A stretch of 64,000 nt of DNA from positions 1-64,000 of the forward strand of contig NZ_JANZXB010000010.1 of NCBI RefSeq assembly GCF_025371035.1, in the 5' to 3' direction. The stretch's first letter is position 1. Every line of letters starts with the position of its first letter. The stretch is from Sphingomonas sp. LC-1. Its GTDB lineage: Bacteria > Pseudomonadota > Alphaproteobacteria > Sphingomonadales > Sphingomonadaceae. Under the pieces are notes generated by a model, which worked only from the letters and a program-made list of their open reading frames with translations, did no database searches and was not told where the DNA came from. Below, in pieces: positions 1 to 9,740 of the stretch. The translations under genes were made by a program, and so were the position numbers.

Positions 1-35
1 CCGGGCAATGACCTCCATCCGCCCCATCTCCTGAC

Positions 36-58
36 CTCCTTCTGGACTCCAGAAGGAG
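36..58. repeat. Perfect 10-bp inverted repeat, 3-nt spacer
   Basis: The arms CTCCTTCTGG and CCAGAAGGAG are exact reverse complements separated by ACT. The dyad lies about 115 bases before the imuA reading frame. It could be a regulator operator or a short hairpin. It does not match the alphaproteobacterial LexA box (GTTC-N7-GTTC), and I see no such box in the first 174 bases. There is no T-run beside it, so it is not a clear terminator. Confidence 0.5.
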
Positions 59-173
59 ACCACCACAGGTCAGGACATCAACGGCTACGCGACAGTCGGC
101 AACACGCGGCTAACCGGACGGTTACGCCCCACCCCTCGAAACACTGGCACGCCTACGGGATGCCATAGGCGCT

Positions 174-875
174 GTGCGCAGCGGTGAGGGTGCAGTCCTG
201 CCTTTCGGCATCGAGGCGATAGACAAGCGATTGACGGGCGGCGGCCTTGCGCTCGGCGGTCTGCACGAGACGTCTTCGGCGACACCGACCCTTACCGACG
301 ATGCGGCTGCCACGCTGTTCGCGGTTGGGATTGCCGCGCGCGCGGCGGCGCAAAGCGGCCGCCGGGTGCTCTGGGCGCTCACCCGGTTCGACCTCTATGC
401 GCCGGGTCTTGAACAGGCCGGACTCAGCCCTGCCACGCTGTTCTTCGCTGAGGTACGTGAGGACAAGGACGTTCTGGCCGTCATGGAGGATGGCTTGCGT
501 CATGGCGGGCTTGCAGCGGTCGTCGGTGAGGTAAAGCGCGCCGACATGGTTGCGACCCGGCGACTGCAGCTGGCGGCGATGACGGGAAATACCCCTGCCC
601 TGCTTTCGCGCCGCTGGCGCCGACAGGGCACCTGCCCACTGACCGAGCTGTCGGCGGCGATGACACGGTGGCGGATCGCCTGTGCACCGTCCACGCCGCT
701 CCCCGCCCCCGGGGTCGGCCGCGCGCGGTGGATGGTCGAGCTGGCGCGCCAACGGGGTGGCCCGGGCTTCACAATGGACTTGGAGGCATGCGATGACACG
801 GGTCGCCTCGCTCTACCTGCCGCATCTCGCGATCGAGCGACTGCGGCGGCTGGAGCGGCCGCGCGCGCTGCCTGA
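174..875 (+). CDS. imuA: ImuA, RecA-like SOS mutagenesis protein
   Basis: This is the first gene of the imuA-imuB-dnaE2 mutasome cassette, which carries out damage-induced translesion synthesis in many bacteria lacking UmuDC. The protein has the ImuA signature VLPFGIEAIDKRL-GGGLALGGLHE near the N-terminus, the RVLWALTRFDLYAPGLEQAGL segment, and the typical C-terminal block [25 protein letters not shown]. The only start available after the in-frame stop at 111-113 is GTG 174. Codons before it still read like family sequence (LARLRDAIGAV), so the true start may be a CTG at 144, or the N-terminus may be damaged. It overlaps imuB by 83 bases, an arrangement seen in this family. Family assignment is confident; the start is not. 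Confidence 0.85.
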   Translation: MRSGEGAVLPFGIEAIDKRLTGGGLALGGLHETSSATPTLTDDAAATLFAVGIAARAAAQSGRRVLWALTRFDLYAPGLEQAGLSPATLFFAEVREDKDVLAVMEDGLRHGGLAAVVGEVKRADMVATRRLQLAAMTGNTPALLSRRWRRQGTCPLTELSAAMTRWRIACAPSTPLPAPGVGRARWMVELARQRGGPGFTMDLEACDDTGRLALPAASRDRATAAAGAAARAA

Positions 876-2580
876 ACCGAGGCATGCGCCTATGCTTCCG
901 GTCGACGATGACCCTGGTGCCTGCTCGGTGCCACGGGGCGGCGGCTGGCGTCCCGGTGCGCGCTGGGCGCAGCAAGGCGCTGCGCGTGCAACGGTGGAGG
1001 AGCAGGTAGCGGCACTGCCGCTGCACCAGCGCCCACCGATGCGCGAACTGGGTCGCCGGTCCGAGGCGGCGGACCATCCGTTCAAACACTCCAGCGCACC
1101 GGGCCAGCACAAGGCAGTATCAGGGCCAGCACCCGCGTTGAACCTCGTGCCGATGGTATTGGCCGAGCAGATCGGACAGCGACAGGTCATCGCCGCCGCT
1201 TGCCCGGCGGCGATGACGCTCGGACTGACCCCGGGCATGGCGGTGACGCAGGCGCGGGCGCTGATCCCGGATCTCGACATCCGCCCCGCCGACCGGGCGG
1301 CAGATATGGCGTTGCTGGCGGATCTGGCGCTGCATGCCGTGCGTCATTGGACACCGACCGCCGCGGTCAGCGGATCGGACGGGCTGTGGCTGGACCTGAG
1401 CGGCGTCGCGCATCTGCACGGGGGCGAGACCCGCTTCTGCCAACGACTGGTCGGGTTCTACCGACGCTTCGGCCTGACCGCACGGGTCACGGTCGCCTCC
1501 ACGCCGGGCGCAGCTCATGCGCTCGCCCGTTTCGGTCGCGATGCCATCCTGCTGGTTCCCGGCGGACAAGAGGCACAGGCGCTGGCTCCCTTACCTCCTG
1601 CCGCACTCCGCCTGACCCCGGAAGCAACAGCGGCGGCGAACCGGTTTGGGCTCGACCGGATCGCCGATCTCCTGCCGCTGCCGCGCGGGCCGCTAGCCCG
1701 GCGGCTAGGCATGGCGAGTGTCCGCCGCCTCGACGAGGCACTGGGGCGTGTCCCCGAACCGATCGTGCCGATCGTGCCCGAGGAGACGCCGGTCGCAAAA
1801 CGCCGGCTGCTCGAGCCGATCGGCACCGCCGAGGCGATTGAGCAAGTGATCGCCGACCTGCTCGCCGACATGATGTTGCTGTTGCAGGCGCGCGGGCGCG
1901 GTGTGCGCACATTGGTGCTGCTGCTCGACCGGATCGACGGCAGCGAGCAGCGGCTCGCGATCGGCACCGCGCGCGCGACCCGCGATGTCGTGCATCTCGC
2001 CCGCCTCTTCCACCTGCGCATCGAGCGGATCGATCCGGGTGACGGGATCGAGACGATGCGCCTCGCCGCGACGCGGACCGATCCGCTGGGTGCTACCGCG
2101 ATAGCGGGCGACCTGACCGGCGAGGCGGCGGTGCCCGACGTCGCGACGCTTGTCGACCAGATCGCCGGCCGGGTGGGCGAGGCGGCGCTGTTCACCGCCG
2201 CGCCAGTCGAGAGCGACGTGCCCGAACGCGCGGTACGCCGCGCGCCGCCGCTCGCCGCGCCGACTGGCTGGCCGACCTGGCGCCGGCCGGTACGGCTGCT
2301 CAGCCGGCCCGAGCCGCTGACCGGCGTGCTCGCCCTCCTCCCCGACGCACCGCCGCGCCGCTTCACCTGGCGCGGGCAGGTCCATGCGGTGGTGGCCGGA
2401 GATGGTCCCGAGCGCATCCACGGCGAATGGTGGCGGCGCGACGGCGAGGTCTGGGCGGTGCGCGACTATTTCCGGGTCGAGGACGATACGGGCGCGCGCT
2501 TCTGGCTGTTTCGCCGCGGCGACGGGGTCGAGCCTGCGACTGGCGATCTCAGCTGGTACATCCACGGGCTGTTCGGCTGA
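793..2580 (+). CDS. imuB: ImuB, inactive Y-family polymerase-like protein
   Basis: ImuB is a catalytically inactive DinB/UmuC-like protein that bridges the beta clamp, ImuA and DnaE2. I start it at ATG 793 ([19 protein letters not shown]), inside the end of imuA, because the family begins with this YLPHLA block; about 37 upstream codons are out of family. Recognisable blocks are [36 protein letters not shown] (the polymerase-like palm) and a C-terminal OB-like part ending in [13 protein letters not shown] basic stretch of about 90 residues (roughly 35-125) lies between the first strand and the next conserved block and looks low-complexity. The gene ends in TGATG overlapping dnaE2, indicating translational coupling. 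Confidence 0.9.
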   Translation: MTRVASLYLPHLAIERLRRLERPRALPEPRHAPMLPVDDDPGACSVPRGGGWRPGARWAQQGAARATVEEQVAALPLHQRPPMRELGRRSEAADHPFKHSSAPGQHKAVSGPAPALNLVPMVLAEQIGQRQVIAAACPAAMTLGLTPGMAVTQARALIPDLDIRPADRAADMALLADLALHAVRHWTPTAAVSGSDGLWLDLSGVAHLHGGETRFCQRLVGFYRRFGLTARVTVASTPGAAHALARFGRDAILLVPGGQEAQALAPLPPAALRLTPEATAAANRFGLDRIADLLPLPRGPLARRLGMASVRRLDEALGRVPEPIVPIVPEETPVAKRRLLEPIGTAEAIEQVIADLLADMMLLLQARGRGVRTLVLLLDRIDGSEQRLAIGTARATRDVVHLARLFHLRIERIDPGDGIETMRLAATRTDPLGATAIAGDLTGEAAVPDVATLVDQIAGRVGEAALFTAAPVESDVPERAVRRAPPLAAPTGWPTWRRPVRLLSRPEPLTGVLALLPDAPPRRFTWRGQVHAVVAGDGPERIHGEWWRRDGEVWAVRDYFRVEDDTGARFWLFRRGDGVEPATGDLSWYIHGLFG

Positions 2581-5500
2581 TGGCGGCCCCCACCACGACC
2601 TATGTCGAGCTTCAGGTGACGAGCCATTTCTCGTTCTTGCGCGGCGCATCCAGCCCCGACGAACTCTTCGCCGCAGCCGCGCTGCAAGGGCACACCGCTC
2701 TCGGCATCGTCGACCGGGGCAGTGTCGCCGGGCTGGTGCGCGGGTGGGAGGCCCAGAAGGCCACGGCCGTGCGGATGATCGCGGGTGCGCGCGTCGATCT
2801 CAATGATGGGCGTGCCCTGCTACTCTATCCGACCGACAAACCAGCTTGGTCGCGGCTGACTCGGCTACTGACGTTGGGCAAGTCGCGTGCTGGCAAGGGC
2901 GGTTGCACGCTCGGCTGGAGCGATGTCGTTGCGTGGAACAAGGGGCTGATTGCGGTCCTGCTGCCAGGCGAGGCGGATGCGGCGACCGCGGCGTATCTAG
3001 ACGAGCTGCGTACAACCTTCGGCGCGCGCGGTTATTGCGGCCTCGCCTTCCGCCGCCGGCCCGACGATGCACTGCGGCTGCACGATCTCGCCGCGCTCGC
3101 TGGCGAGGCGGGCGTCCGCGCGGTGGCGCTCGGCGACGTCCTTTACCATGCGCCCGAGGCGCGGCTGTTGCAGGACGTCGTCACCGCGATCCGCGAGAAA
3201 TGCACCGTCGACACGCTCGGCTACCGGCGCGAACGCCATGCCGACCGGCACCTCAAATCCCCGGCCGAGATGGAGCGGCGCTTCGCCGCCTTCCCCGATG
3301 CCATTGCCGCCACCGCCGCGATCGCGCGCGCCTGCACCTTCGACCTCGGCGAACTCAGCTACCAATATCCGCACGAACGCGTTGTCGAGGGGCTGACCGC
3401 GCAAGGCGCGCTCGAACAGCTGACCGAGAAGGCGGCCGCACGGATGTTCCCCGACGGACTTCCGAAAGCCTATCGCGACCAGATCGCGCACGAGCTCAGG
3501 CTAATCTGCGAACTGGGTTACGCGCCCTACTTCCTCACCGTGAACAGCATCGTCGCAGAAAGCCGGCGGCGCGGCATCCTGTGTCAGGGGCGCGGATCGG
3601 CCGCCAATAGCTGCGTCTGCTTCGTGCTCGGCATCACCAGCATCGACCCGATCAAGCATGAGCTGCTCTTCGAGCGCTTCGTCTCCGGAGAACGCCGCGA
3701 ACCGCCCGACATCGACGTCGATTTCGAGCATGAACGGCGCGAGGAGATCATCCAGTGGATCTATGACACCTATGGGCGCAACCATGCCGCGCTAACTGCG
3801 GTCGTCACCCGCTACCGCGCCCGCGGTGCGGTGCGGGAGGTCGGCAAGGCGCTCGGCCTGCCCGAGGATCTGACCAAGGCGCTTGCCGGCCTCATCTGGG
3901 GCTGGAGCCAGGAGGGCGTCGGCGAGAAACAGGTTACCCAGCTCGGCCTCAACATGGATGACCGGCGGCTGCGCCTGGCGCTGGAGCTGTCGCGCCAGCT
4001 GATCGGCGTACCGCGCCACCTGTCACAACATCCCGGCGGCTTCGTCCTCACCCATGACCGGCTTGATGATCTCGTCCCCATCGAGCCCGCCGCGATGGTC
4101 GACCGGCAGGTCATCGAATGGGATAAGGACGATATCGACGCGCTCAAATTCATGAAGGTCGACGTGCTCGGCCTCGGCATGCTCGGCTGCATGAACCGCG
4201 CCTTCAATATGCTCGAGGAAGCCAAGGGCATCCGGGTCGGCATGGCCGACCTCCAGGACGACGATCCGGACGTCTATGCGATGATCCAGAAGGCCGACAC
4301 GCTCGGCACCTTCCAGATCGAGTCCAGAGCGCAGATGAGCATGCTGCCTCGGATGAAGCCCGCGCGTTTCTACGACTTGGTCATCGAGGTCGCGATCGTC
4401 CGCCCCGGCCCGATCCAGGGCGACATGGTCCACCCCTATCTGCGCCGGCGCGAGGGGCGTGAGAAGCCCGACTATCCACGCCCCGAATTGCGCGCGGTGC
4501 TGGAGAAGACGCTCGGCGTGCCGCTGTTCCAGGAACAGGCGATGAAGGTCGCGATCGTCGGTGCAGGCTTCACCGCGGTCGAGGCCGACCAACTCCGCCG
4601 CGCCATGGCGACCTTCAAGTTCACCGGCGGGGTCAGCCACTTCTACGACAAGCTGGTCGAGGGCATGGTATCGCGCGGCTACCCCCGCGACTTCGCTGAA
4701 CGGACCTTCAAGCAGATCGAGGGCTTCGGCTCCTACGGTTTCCCCGAGAGCCACGCCGCCAGCTTCGCCAAGATCGCCTATGCCAGTTGCTGGATGAAGC
4801 ATCATCATCCCGACGTGTTTTGCGCGGCACTGCTCAACGCCCAGCCAATGGGCTTCTACGCGCCCGCCCAGGTCGTACGCGACGCGCGCGAGCACGGCGT
4901 CGAGGTACGGCCGGCCTGCATCAACGCCAGCCGCTGGGACTGTACGCTGGAACCGACACGCGGCCGCTATCTCGCCGTGCGGCTCGGACTGCGCCAGGTG
5001 CGCGGCCTCGCCAATGCGCATGGTGCGGCGATCGTCGCGGCACGGGGGGACGCACCTTTCCAGTCGGTCGAGGAGGTGTGGCGGCGTGCGGGCGTGCCCC
5101 GTGCAGCGATCGAGCGACTGGCCGAAGCGGATGCCTTCCATGCGCTGGGCGAGGATCGCCGTCAGGGGTTATGGAAGGTGAAGGGCTTGGGCGAGGCCCC
5201 CCTCCCCCTGTTCGCCGCCGCCGATGCGCGGCAAGCCTCGTTCAGCCCGGAGGGGCTGGAGCCGGACGTCTCGCTCCGCCCGCTGACCGAGGGCCGAGAG
5301 GTAGTGGAGGATTACCGCGCGCTGCAATTGTCGCTGCGCGCCCATCCGCTCGCCTTCCTGCGGCAGGATCTTACCCGCCGCGGCATCGTCCGCTGCGCCG
5401 ACCTTGCCCACATCAAGGACGGCCGCCACGTCGAGGTCGCCGGGATCATCCTCGTCCGCCAGAAGCCCGGCAGCGCCAAGGGCGTGCTGTTCATCACCAT

Positions 5501-5855
5501 TGAGGACGAGACCGGCATCGCCAACGGCATTCTCTGGCCCGACCGGTTCGAGGCGCAGCGCCGCACCGTCATGTCCGCCGCAATGATCGGGATGAAGGGC
5601 CGGGTGCAGCGCGAGGGTCTGGTCATCCACGTCATCTGTGACCGGATCATCGACCATGGCGGGCTGCTCGCCCAGGTCGGACAGATGGACTTCCCCCATG
5701 CGACCGGCCGGGGAGACGGTGCGCGCCATGCCGGGTCGCCCGACCGGCGCGATGCGGGCTGGCGACCGGGCCCGCGCGACAGCTACTGGCCACCGCACGC
5801 CAATGGCCAGGACCCCGAACAGGTGGTGCGGATCAAGTCGCGCGACTTCCACTGA
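2580..5855 (+). CDS. dnaE2: Error-prone DNA polymerase DnaE2 (ImuC)
   Basis: This is an alpha-subunit-type C-family polymerase used for SOS translesion synthesis. It starts at ATG 2580, sharing one base with the imuB stop, and gives 1091 residues, a normal length for DnaE2. An N-terminal PHP domain is visible ([28 protein letters not shown]), then the polymerase palm with the acidic motif [16 protein letters not shown], the [12 protein letters not shown] block, and [13 protein letters not shown] near residue 720. The C-terminal OB fold ([20 protein letters not shown]) ends before the final RIKSRDFH, a tail usual for DnaE2. Expression is probably through the upstream imu promoter; no LexA box was found in the window. 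Confidence 0.95.
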   Translation: MAAPTTTYVELQVTSHFSFLRGASSPDELFAAAALQGHTALGIVDRGSVAGLVRGWEAQKATAVRMIAGARVDLNDGRALLLYPTDKPAWSRLTRLLTLGKSRAGKGGCTLGWSDVVAWNKGLIAVLLPGEADAATAAYLDELRTTFGARGYCGLAFRRRPDDALRLHDLAALAGEAGVRAVALGDVLYHAPEARLLQDVVTAIREKCTVDTLGYRRERHADRHLKSPAEMERRFAAFPDAIAATAAIARACTFDLGELSYQYPHERVVEGLTAQGALEQLTEKAAARMFPDGLPKAYRDQIAHELRLICELGYAPYFLTVNSIVAESRRRGILCQGRGSAANSCVCFVLGITSIDPIKHELLFERFVSGERREPPDIDVDFEHERREEIIQWIYDTYGRNHAALTAVVTRYRARGAVREVGKALGLPEDLTKALAGLIWGWSQEGVGEKQVTQLGLNMDDRRLRLALELSRQLIGVPRHLSQHPGGFVLTHDRLDDLVPIEPAAMVDRQVIEWDKDDIDALKFMKVDVLGLGMLGCMNRAFNMLEEAKGIRVGMADLQDDDPDVYAMIQKADTLGTFQIESRAQMSMLPRMKPARFYDLVIEVAIVRPGPIQGDMVHPYLRRREGREKPDYPRPELRAVLEKTLGVPLFQEQAMKVAIVGAGFTAVEADQLRRAMATFKFTGGVSHFYDKLVEGMVSRGYPRDFAERTFKQIEGFGSYGFPESHAASFAKIAYASCWMKHHHPDVFCAALLNAQPMGFYAPAQVVRDAREHGVEVRPACINASRWDCTLEPTRGRYLAVRLGLRQVRGLANAHGAAIVAARGDAPFQSVEEVWRRAGVPRAAIERLAEADAFHALGEDRRQGLWKVKGLGEAPLPLFAAADARQASFSPEGLEPDVSLRPLTEGREVVEDYRALQLSLRAHPLAFLRQDLTRRGIVRCADLAHIKDGRHVEVAGIILVRQKPGSAKGVLFITIEDETGIANGILWPDRFEAQRRTVMSAAMIGMKGRVQREGLVIHVICDRIIDHGGLLAQVGQMDFPHATGRGDGARHAGSPDRRDAGWRPGPRDSYWPPHANGQDPEQVVRIKSRDFH

Positions 5856-5861
5856 TCGGCC

Positions 5862-6119
5862 ATGTCGCGCCATCAGCGGATCATCATAGACTTGTCGCTC
5901 CACATCCTGCGCGCGGCCGCCGCGCGGTCGGGCAAGGGCAAGGTCGACACCATCGAGGTGCGGCTCGCGCTGCGCTGCCTGATCGCGCATTGCCCAGAGC
6001 GCTGGCCGCTCGACATGTTCTGGAACTCCGCCGGGACGGATCACGACATCGGCCGCGCACAGGGTTGCACCGCCGCCCTGAACGGTATCGTCCGGCAACT
6101 TAAAGTCGATCCGAGATAG
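5862..6119 (+). CDS. Small conserved-looking hypothetical protein (85 aa)
   Basis: This short frame begins 6 bases after the dnaE2 stop, so it probably belongs to the same transcript. It is basic and reads as a folded helical protein (LSLHILRAAAARSGKGKV..., LRCLIAHCPERWPLDMFW), with codon usage like its neighbours. I recognise no domain. The Shine-Dalgarno before ATG 5862 is weak, which fits translational coupling to dnaE2. It could still be a chance ORF in high-GC DNA, but its position and amino-acid pattern favour a real gene. Confidence 0.5.
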   Translation: MSRHQRIIIDLSLHILRAAAARSGKGKVDTIEVRLALRCLIAHCPERWPLDMFWNSAGTDHDIGRAQGCTAALNGIVRQLKVDPR

Positions 6120-6684
6120 CCAGCTGTCGCTGAGTCGGAGCTTCACCGCCGGCCGAAATAGTTCATATGCGCATCTTAGCTCAATCTGGGGGCGATTATC
6201 GACCCTGCGTCGCGAGATTGCCAAGATTTCGCGATCGAGCTTTACGTAATAGGTGAAGCACAACACGCTGCGGACGCCGTTGGCACTCCGCCTTGAAGAC
6301 CAGGGGGCGACAGCGGGCACGCAGAACCCTCAGACCTGCCCGTGGAATCATTCCTGGTCACTCACGCAGCCCTTGCCGCTTCCCGAAAGAAGCCGATCGT
6401 TGATGTGCGAGGAGCGGCCTAAGTTGGGACTTTCCCCCACTCGCTCGCGACATGCTGAACGGCAGCTCGTGTCAGAAGCCGACGTTCAATGTTCACCCGC
6501 CCGGCATCGCGGAAAGACGAACCTCGGCCGGTTGCAGACTGGTAGGTTTCAGGCGGCCATGCGCGCACGCTCTGGCGGCACCTCTGCAAAATTTATGACG
6601 GGCCGACGATGGCGCTGCATCGCACCGAGCCACTGCCCGCCTGGCTGGTGCGGCGATTGCCAGTGAATGATCGGTGAGGGTGCC
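6120..6684. other. Intergenic island segment with remnants, no convincing gene
   Basis: About 565 bases separate the mutasome cassette from the minus-strand accessory cassette. I see no full gene. A plus-strand frame at 6546-6677 reads like the tail of a real protein (LWRHLCKIYDGPTMALHRTE then PLPAWLVRRLPVNDR and a stop) but is blocked upstream by a TAG at 6543, so it may be a gene remnant. The segment also holds one copy of the 34-nt direct repeat (6455-6488). The longer frame 6253-6666 has no protein-like character. Confidence 0.4.
6455..6488 (+). repeat. 34-nt direct repeat, left copy
   Basis: The copy is CTGAACGGCAGCT, 4 spacer bases, then TCAGAAGCCGACGTTCA. A second copy in the same orientation lies at 14518-14551: the first 13 bases are identical, the spacer length is the same, and 13 of the last 17 bases match. 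The two copies bracket the six-gene cassette plus Kiwa. Similar short repeats are dispersed in sphingomonad genomes, so it may be a genome-wide element and not a cargo boundary. Confidence 0.5.
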
Positions 6685-7857
6685 CTAGCTGCCGCGAGTT
6701 GGTATCGCGGTCGCGACGTCGGAGAAATCATAATGCAGCCGGTCGACCTGCTTCACCGCTGACGTGCTCTCATCATACTCGAATGCCCAGGGATCGAAAG
6801 CGCACAGATTGATGCCGTTGCCCACCGAACTGCGGTAAATGACGCCCTCGAAGCCGTGCCGAATGAGGACGTCGGCCAGGAGCTGTGTCGCGGCGTAGCG
6901 ATGCCGTTCCTCCGGGATCACCGGCGCGCTCAGCAAAGAGTCGATGTGATAGATCAGCGCGAACAGGTCCAGGCGCGTGTCGGAAGACGAGAACGGGGCG
7001 ATTGGGAGGTCGAACCGTGCCACACGCAGGTCCCTCGTGGTGCGAAACCCGCCCACCGATATTAGATGACTTGGATGCGGCCGGATTTCGGCAAGCGCGG
7101 TCTCGATCTCGGATGCGATATACAGGACGGAAACGCCTTGCCGGTTGGTTCGACCGGCGGAGGCTCGCGGCGGCGGCAGGGCGCTGATCTCCACACCCTT
7201 GTAGGGCGTCGCGACCCGGACGATCTCGCGGTCGCCAATATGGGTGGCCTGCTCCGTCACGCCGATGCGCCCGCGATACCAGAGAGAGCCCGCGGCTACG
7301 GTGGCAGCGATGTCGCCCTCGATCTTCCCGACGAGCGCCTCCATCGCCGGCTCTACCCTGTGGAAATTCTCCCGGTTGAGCCGCAACTCGATGTCACGCA
7401 GTTCGCTGTTGATCGTCTCGGGAATCGAAAATTGGATCAGCCGGCCGGCACGATCGTCGTTGCCGGCGTAAAGCCAGATGCCCTTGTCGGGGTCCGGATA
7501 AATCTCGCCTTCCCAGGTGATCCGGTGAATCAAGTCGTCATTATAGTCGGGTGACGTTGCGACCGCGATGATCGGGTTCTCCTGGTTGAGCAGGATGTCG
7601 TCGATCGAGGTGCCGCCCCAATGGCCGTTATAGTCCTCCTCATTGAAGTGGAGCCGGATCAGCGCGCGGATGAGATTGCGCAGCGGCTCAAATCGCGCGG
7701 GGTTGAACACGCCCTTGTCGGATGACGCGCAAGCGCCGCACACGCCCTCGGTTATGTCGCTCTCAACCAGCGCCTTCACCTCGGGATGCTTGGCGCAGGC
7801 CGCGCACAGGCTGACCTGCTCAGGCGCCCAAACCGGTTCGTCGCTCATTATCGTCAT
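6685..7857 (-). CDS. HEPN/zinc-ribbon N-terminal domain, RES-domain protein
   Basis: This is the last gene of the minus-strand cassette. Residues 18-43 form a zinc-ribbon-like C-x2-C...C-x2-C pattern (CAAC, CGAC). A helical part follows with an R-x5-H at R64-H70, resembling the N-terminal HEPN domain found fused to RES proteins. From about residue 193 a RES domain is clear: YRGR (Arg195), PYKGVEISALPPP, ASEIETALAEIRPHP (Glu257), TQLLADVLIRHGFEGVIYRSS (Ser343/344) and GNGINLCAFDP. RES domains have an ADP-ribosyltransferase-like fold and in RES-Xre toxin-antitoxin pairs degrade NAD+. It starts at ATG 7857 behind AGGAAG and overlaps the upstream DUF4238 gene by 38 bases. No Xre antitoxin is adjacent, so a role as an effector in a larger system is inferred. 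Confidence 0.8.
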   Translation of the reverse strand: MTIMSDEPVWAPEQVSLCAACAKHPEVKALVESDITEGVCGACASSDKGVFNPARFEPLRNLIRALIRLHFNEEDYNGHWGGTSIDDILLNQENPIIAVATSPDYNDDLIHRITWEGEIYPDPDKGIWLYAGNDDRAGRLIQFSIPETINSELRDIELRLNRENFHRVEPAMEALVGKIEGDIAATVAAGSLWYRGRIGVTEQATHIGDREIVRVATPYKGVEISALPPPRASAGRTNRQGVSVLYIASEIETALAEIRPHPSHLISVGGFRTTRDLRVARFDLPIAPFSSSDTRLDLFALIYHIDSLLSAPVIPEERHRYAATQLLADVLIRHGFEGVIYRSSVGNGINLCAFDPWAFEYDESTSAVKQVDRLHYDFSDVATAIPTRGS

Positions 7858-8857
7858 GCTTCCTGTTGGTCCTGTTTTGGCTTTCTGGCGCGGCGACGGG
7901 GCGATCGAGCATCGGCCCCTTGGCGGAATGCTCGCCCGCCGCTGTTTCGATATTAGGGGCGAGCCGGATCTGGCGCGAACCGAGATGCTTGGTCACCACG
8001 TCGATCGGGAATGGCGACCGGCAGAAGATCTCGCGCTCGGCATTCTGGATCATGGTCTTGTTGAATGCTCGGACCGAGGGCGGGCGCGCCCGAAAGACGC
8101 CGATGCGATCGGCGAAGGGTGCCCGATAGTTGCTCACGATGAGCAACGCCCGTTTGGGTGTGATCGGGCACATTGCCTCAGCGTCGCCAAAGCCAAGCAC
8201 TGCCGGGATCACAGGTGTATCGCCGATGATGAATTCGGTCCCCTCAGGTGCATCGAAGAACACGAACCCGCAATGCTCGAGCCGCTCGGCATAGTCTTTC
8301 AAATGCCGATGGACGATATCGACATGCAGCAAGTCGGTCTGGAAGCGGGCTGCGTCCGGCGCGAGCCCCAGCACCGCTGCCACATTCTCTAGCATCTGAC
8401 TCGACTTGAGCTCATCCTTGTAGCTGGGCACGCGCACGATCAGCGATGCGATATAGCGGGTGAGCGCCCGTCGATCGGCCGCCGAAAAGGCGACAGAATA
8501 CGCCTTTCGATCGGCGAAGAAGCCGTCACGCTCGATCAGGCGCTTGTTCCGAGCCAGGACCGTCTGATCGAACCGGCTTTCCAGGGCCAGGTCCCGCCGC
8601 TTCTGGCCTCCCACCCGCGCCAGGACAGGGGCAACCGGTCCTTCGATTTCATTGGCGAAGAAGCGCTCGAGCGACGAGTCCTTTGTGCCATCAGGCAGAC
8701 GGATCGAATTATAATGGCCAATCACAGCCGTGTTGATCGGCTGGGTCCGCCGAACTTCCCCTTTGCCGGTGATGGCCGTGACGCACCCTTCGCCGTCCAC
8801 CCATAATTCGGAATGGCACATCGGAAGCCAATGATGTCGCTTCGGCAAGTCGGTCAT
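7820..8857 (-). CDS. DUF4238 family protein
   Basis: The N-terminus PKRHHWLPMCHSELWVDG matches the start of DUF4238 proteins (KRHHxxPxxxLR-type). Conserved-looking blocks follow: LERFFANEIEGPVAPVL, a long helical middle (ALTRYIASLIVRVPSYKDEL) and the C-terminal FIIGDTPVI...PITPKRALLIVSN characteristic of the family. The biochemical function of DUF4238 is unknown. I chose ATG 8857 (MTDLPKRHH) over a TTG two codons upstream. The C-terminal tail is charged (KHDDNERRTGLGA) and its coding overlaps the start of the RES gene, so the two are co-expressed. Length (345 aa) is normal for the family. Confidence 0.75.
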   Translation of the reverse strand: MTDLPKRHHWLPMCHSELWVDGEGCVTAITGKGEVRRTQPINTAVIGHYNSIRLPDGTKDSSLERFFANEIEGPVAPVLARVGGQKRRDLALESRFDQTVLARNKRLIERDGFFADRKAYSVAFSAADRRALTRYIASLIVRVPSYKDELKSSQMLENVAAVLGLAPDAARFQTDLLHVDIVHRHLKDYAERLEHCGFVFFDAPEGTEFIIGDTPVIPAVLGFGDAEAMCPITPKRALLIVSNYRAPFADRIGVFRARPPSVRAFNKTMIQNAEREIFCRSPFPIDVVTKHLGSRQIRLAPNIETAAGEHSAKGPMLDRPVAAPESQNRTNRKHDDNERRTGLGA

Positions 8858-8930
8858 GATCAAGAATTAAGCTCGGACACCCCGTCGGCAAGGGCCCGAG
8901 CCGTTGCCTTTGCATCTACCTCAGTTCATA

Positions 8931-9740
8931 TCACCGGCGGCGCTCGCGTGCCCGCTGGCGCAGCCGTTTTACATAGGCTCCATCGACCAGATCATCAGGC
9001 CCCAGATGGAGCGCGCAATTCGCCAGCGAGGCAAGGGTCTCATCGCTGAGCCTGAAATTCCTCGGAAGATGACCGGGATTGGCGTCTCCATTTTCCCGGA
9101 TCAGCTGGAAAAACGCCTTGAAAAAGTCGGCACGCGATCCGCGCGATCCCGTCGTTGCCGCCCGGGTCAGCGTGTCCGTCGCCTTCGTGTCCGCGTCACC
9201 CGCGTCTTGGCCGATCACCCGAACAACCTCGGCAAGACTCGGCCAATATTTGAGATCATATTGCGACTTCAACGGTTTTAACTCGTCCCGCAGGTGGAAC
9301 CGGTAGAAGCCGTTGTCGCTCGAAGCCGCATCGATCACTTCTGCGATGTGATAATGGGTGTCGCTGGCAAAGCCCGAGCTATTGCCGATCTCCGAGCGCT
9401 CCTCGAGCAGACCGGCAAGGTCCATTGCCAGCTCCGCAATCTCGTGATTGACCTTCTGGAGTCTGACACGCGCGTCACGCGCATCCGCAACCTTCTGCGG
9501 GTTCCAGAACGCTGCCACGTTAGTGACGATGCCCAGGATCGTCGCGATCCCATGTTCCCGGTCGTGCAGCTTCTCGTAGATCTCGGCATAGGCCGAAACT
9601 AGCTCGACACGCCGGGCCAGCAAGCGGTCGATGATCTTGTTTTCGCTGGGCAGGATTGCATTCTCGACATTGTATGCCTTGTCGGCGCGCAGGGCATCCT
9701 CACAAACCTGGGTCGGGTCGGGCATCAGAAGTGGCGCCAT
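8931..9740 (-). CDS. Hypothetical accessory protein of the six-gene cassette
   Basis: The 269-residue product has no family I recognise. The N-terminal half is rich in long charged helices (KIIDRLLARRVELVSAYAEI, ADARDARVRLQKVNHEIAEL), suggesting a coiled coil. The C-terminal part ends in a strongly basic tail (KRLRQRARERRR) that could bind nucleic acid. There is no signal peptide. The start at ATG 9740 has AGGA six bases upstream. It is 73 bases from the DUF4238 gene and 335 bases downstream of the GIY-YIG gene, so it may head a second transcript within the cassette. Confidence 0.6.
   Translation of the reverse strand: MAPLLMPDPTQVCEDALRADKAYNVENAILPSENKIIDRLLARRVELVSAYAEIYEKLHDREHGIATILGIVTNVAAFWNPQKVADARDARVRLQKVNHEIAELAMDLAGLLEERSEIGNSSGFASDTHYHIAEVIDAASSDNGFYRFHLRDELKPLKSQYDLKYWPSLAEVVRVIGQDAGDADTKATDTLTRAATTGSRGSRADFFKAFFQLIRENGDANPGHLPRNFRLSDETLASLANCALHLGPDDLVDGAYVKRLRQRARERRR

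Noticed and set aside
1-34. Short frame MTSIRPIS ending at 34
   Set aside because: Too short to tell whether it is the tail of an upstream gene or chance.
36-58. The dyad as an SOS (LexA) box for imuA
   Set aside because: Its arms CTCCTTCTGG/CCAGAAGGAG do not match any LexA consensus known for alphaproteobacteria.
6642-6654. TGGCTGGTGCGGC resembles the tRNA-Gln 3' end and could be the left attachment site
   Set aside because: Only 12 of 13 bases match and the similarity stops before the T-arm; a chance match or part of a gene remnant is more likely.
6253-6666. 137-aa open frame in the gap after the mutasome
   Set aside because: Composition is not protein-like, and it crosses the dispersed repeat; no ribosome site.
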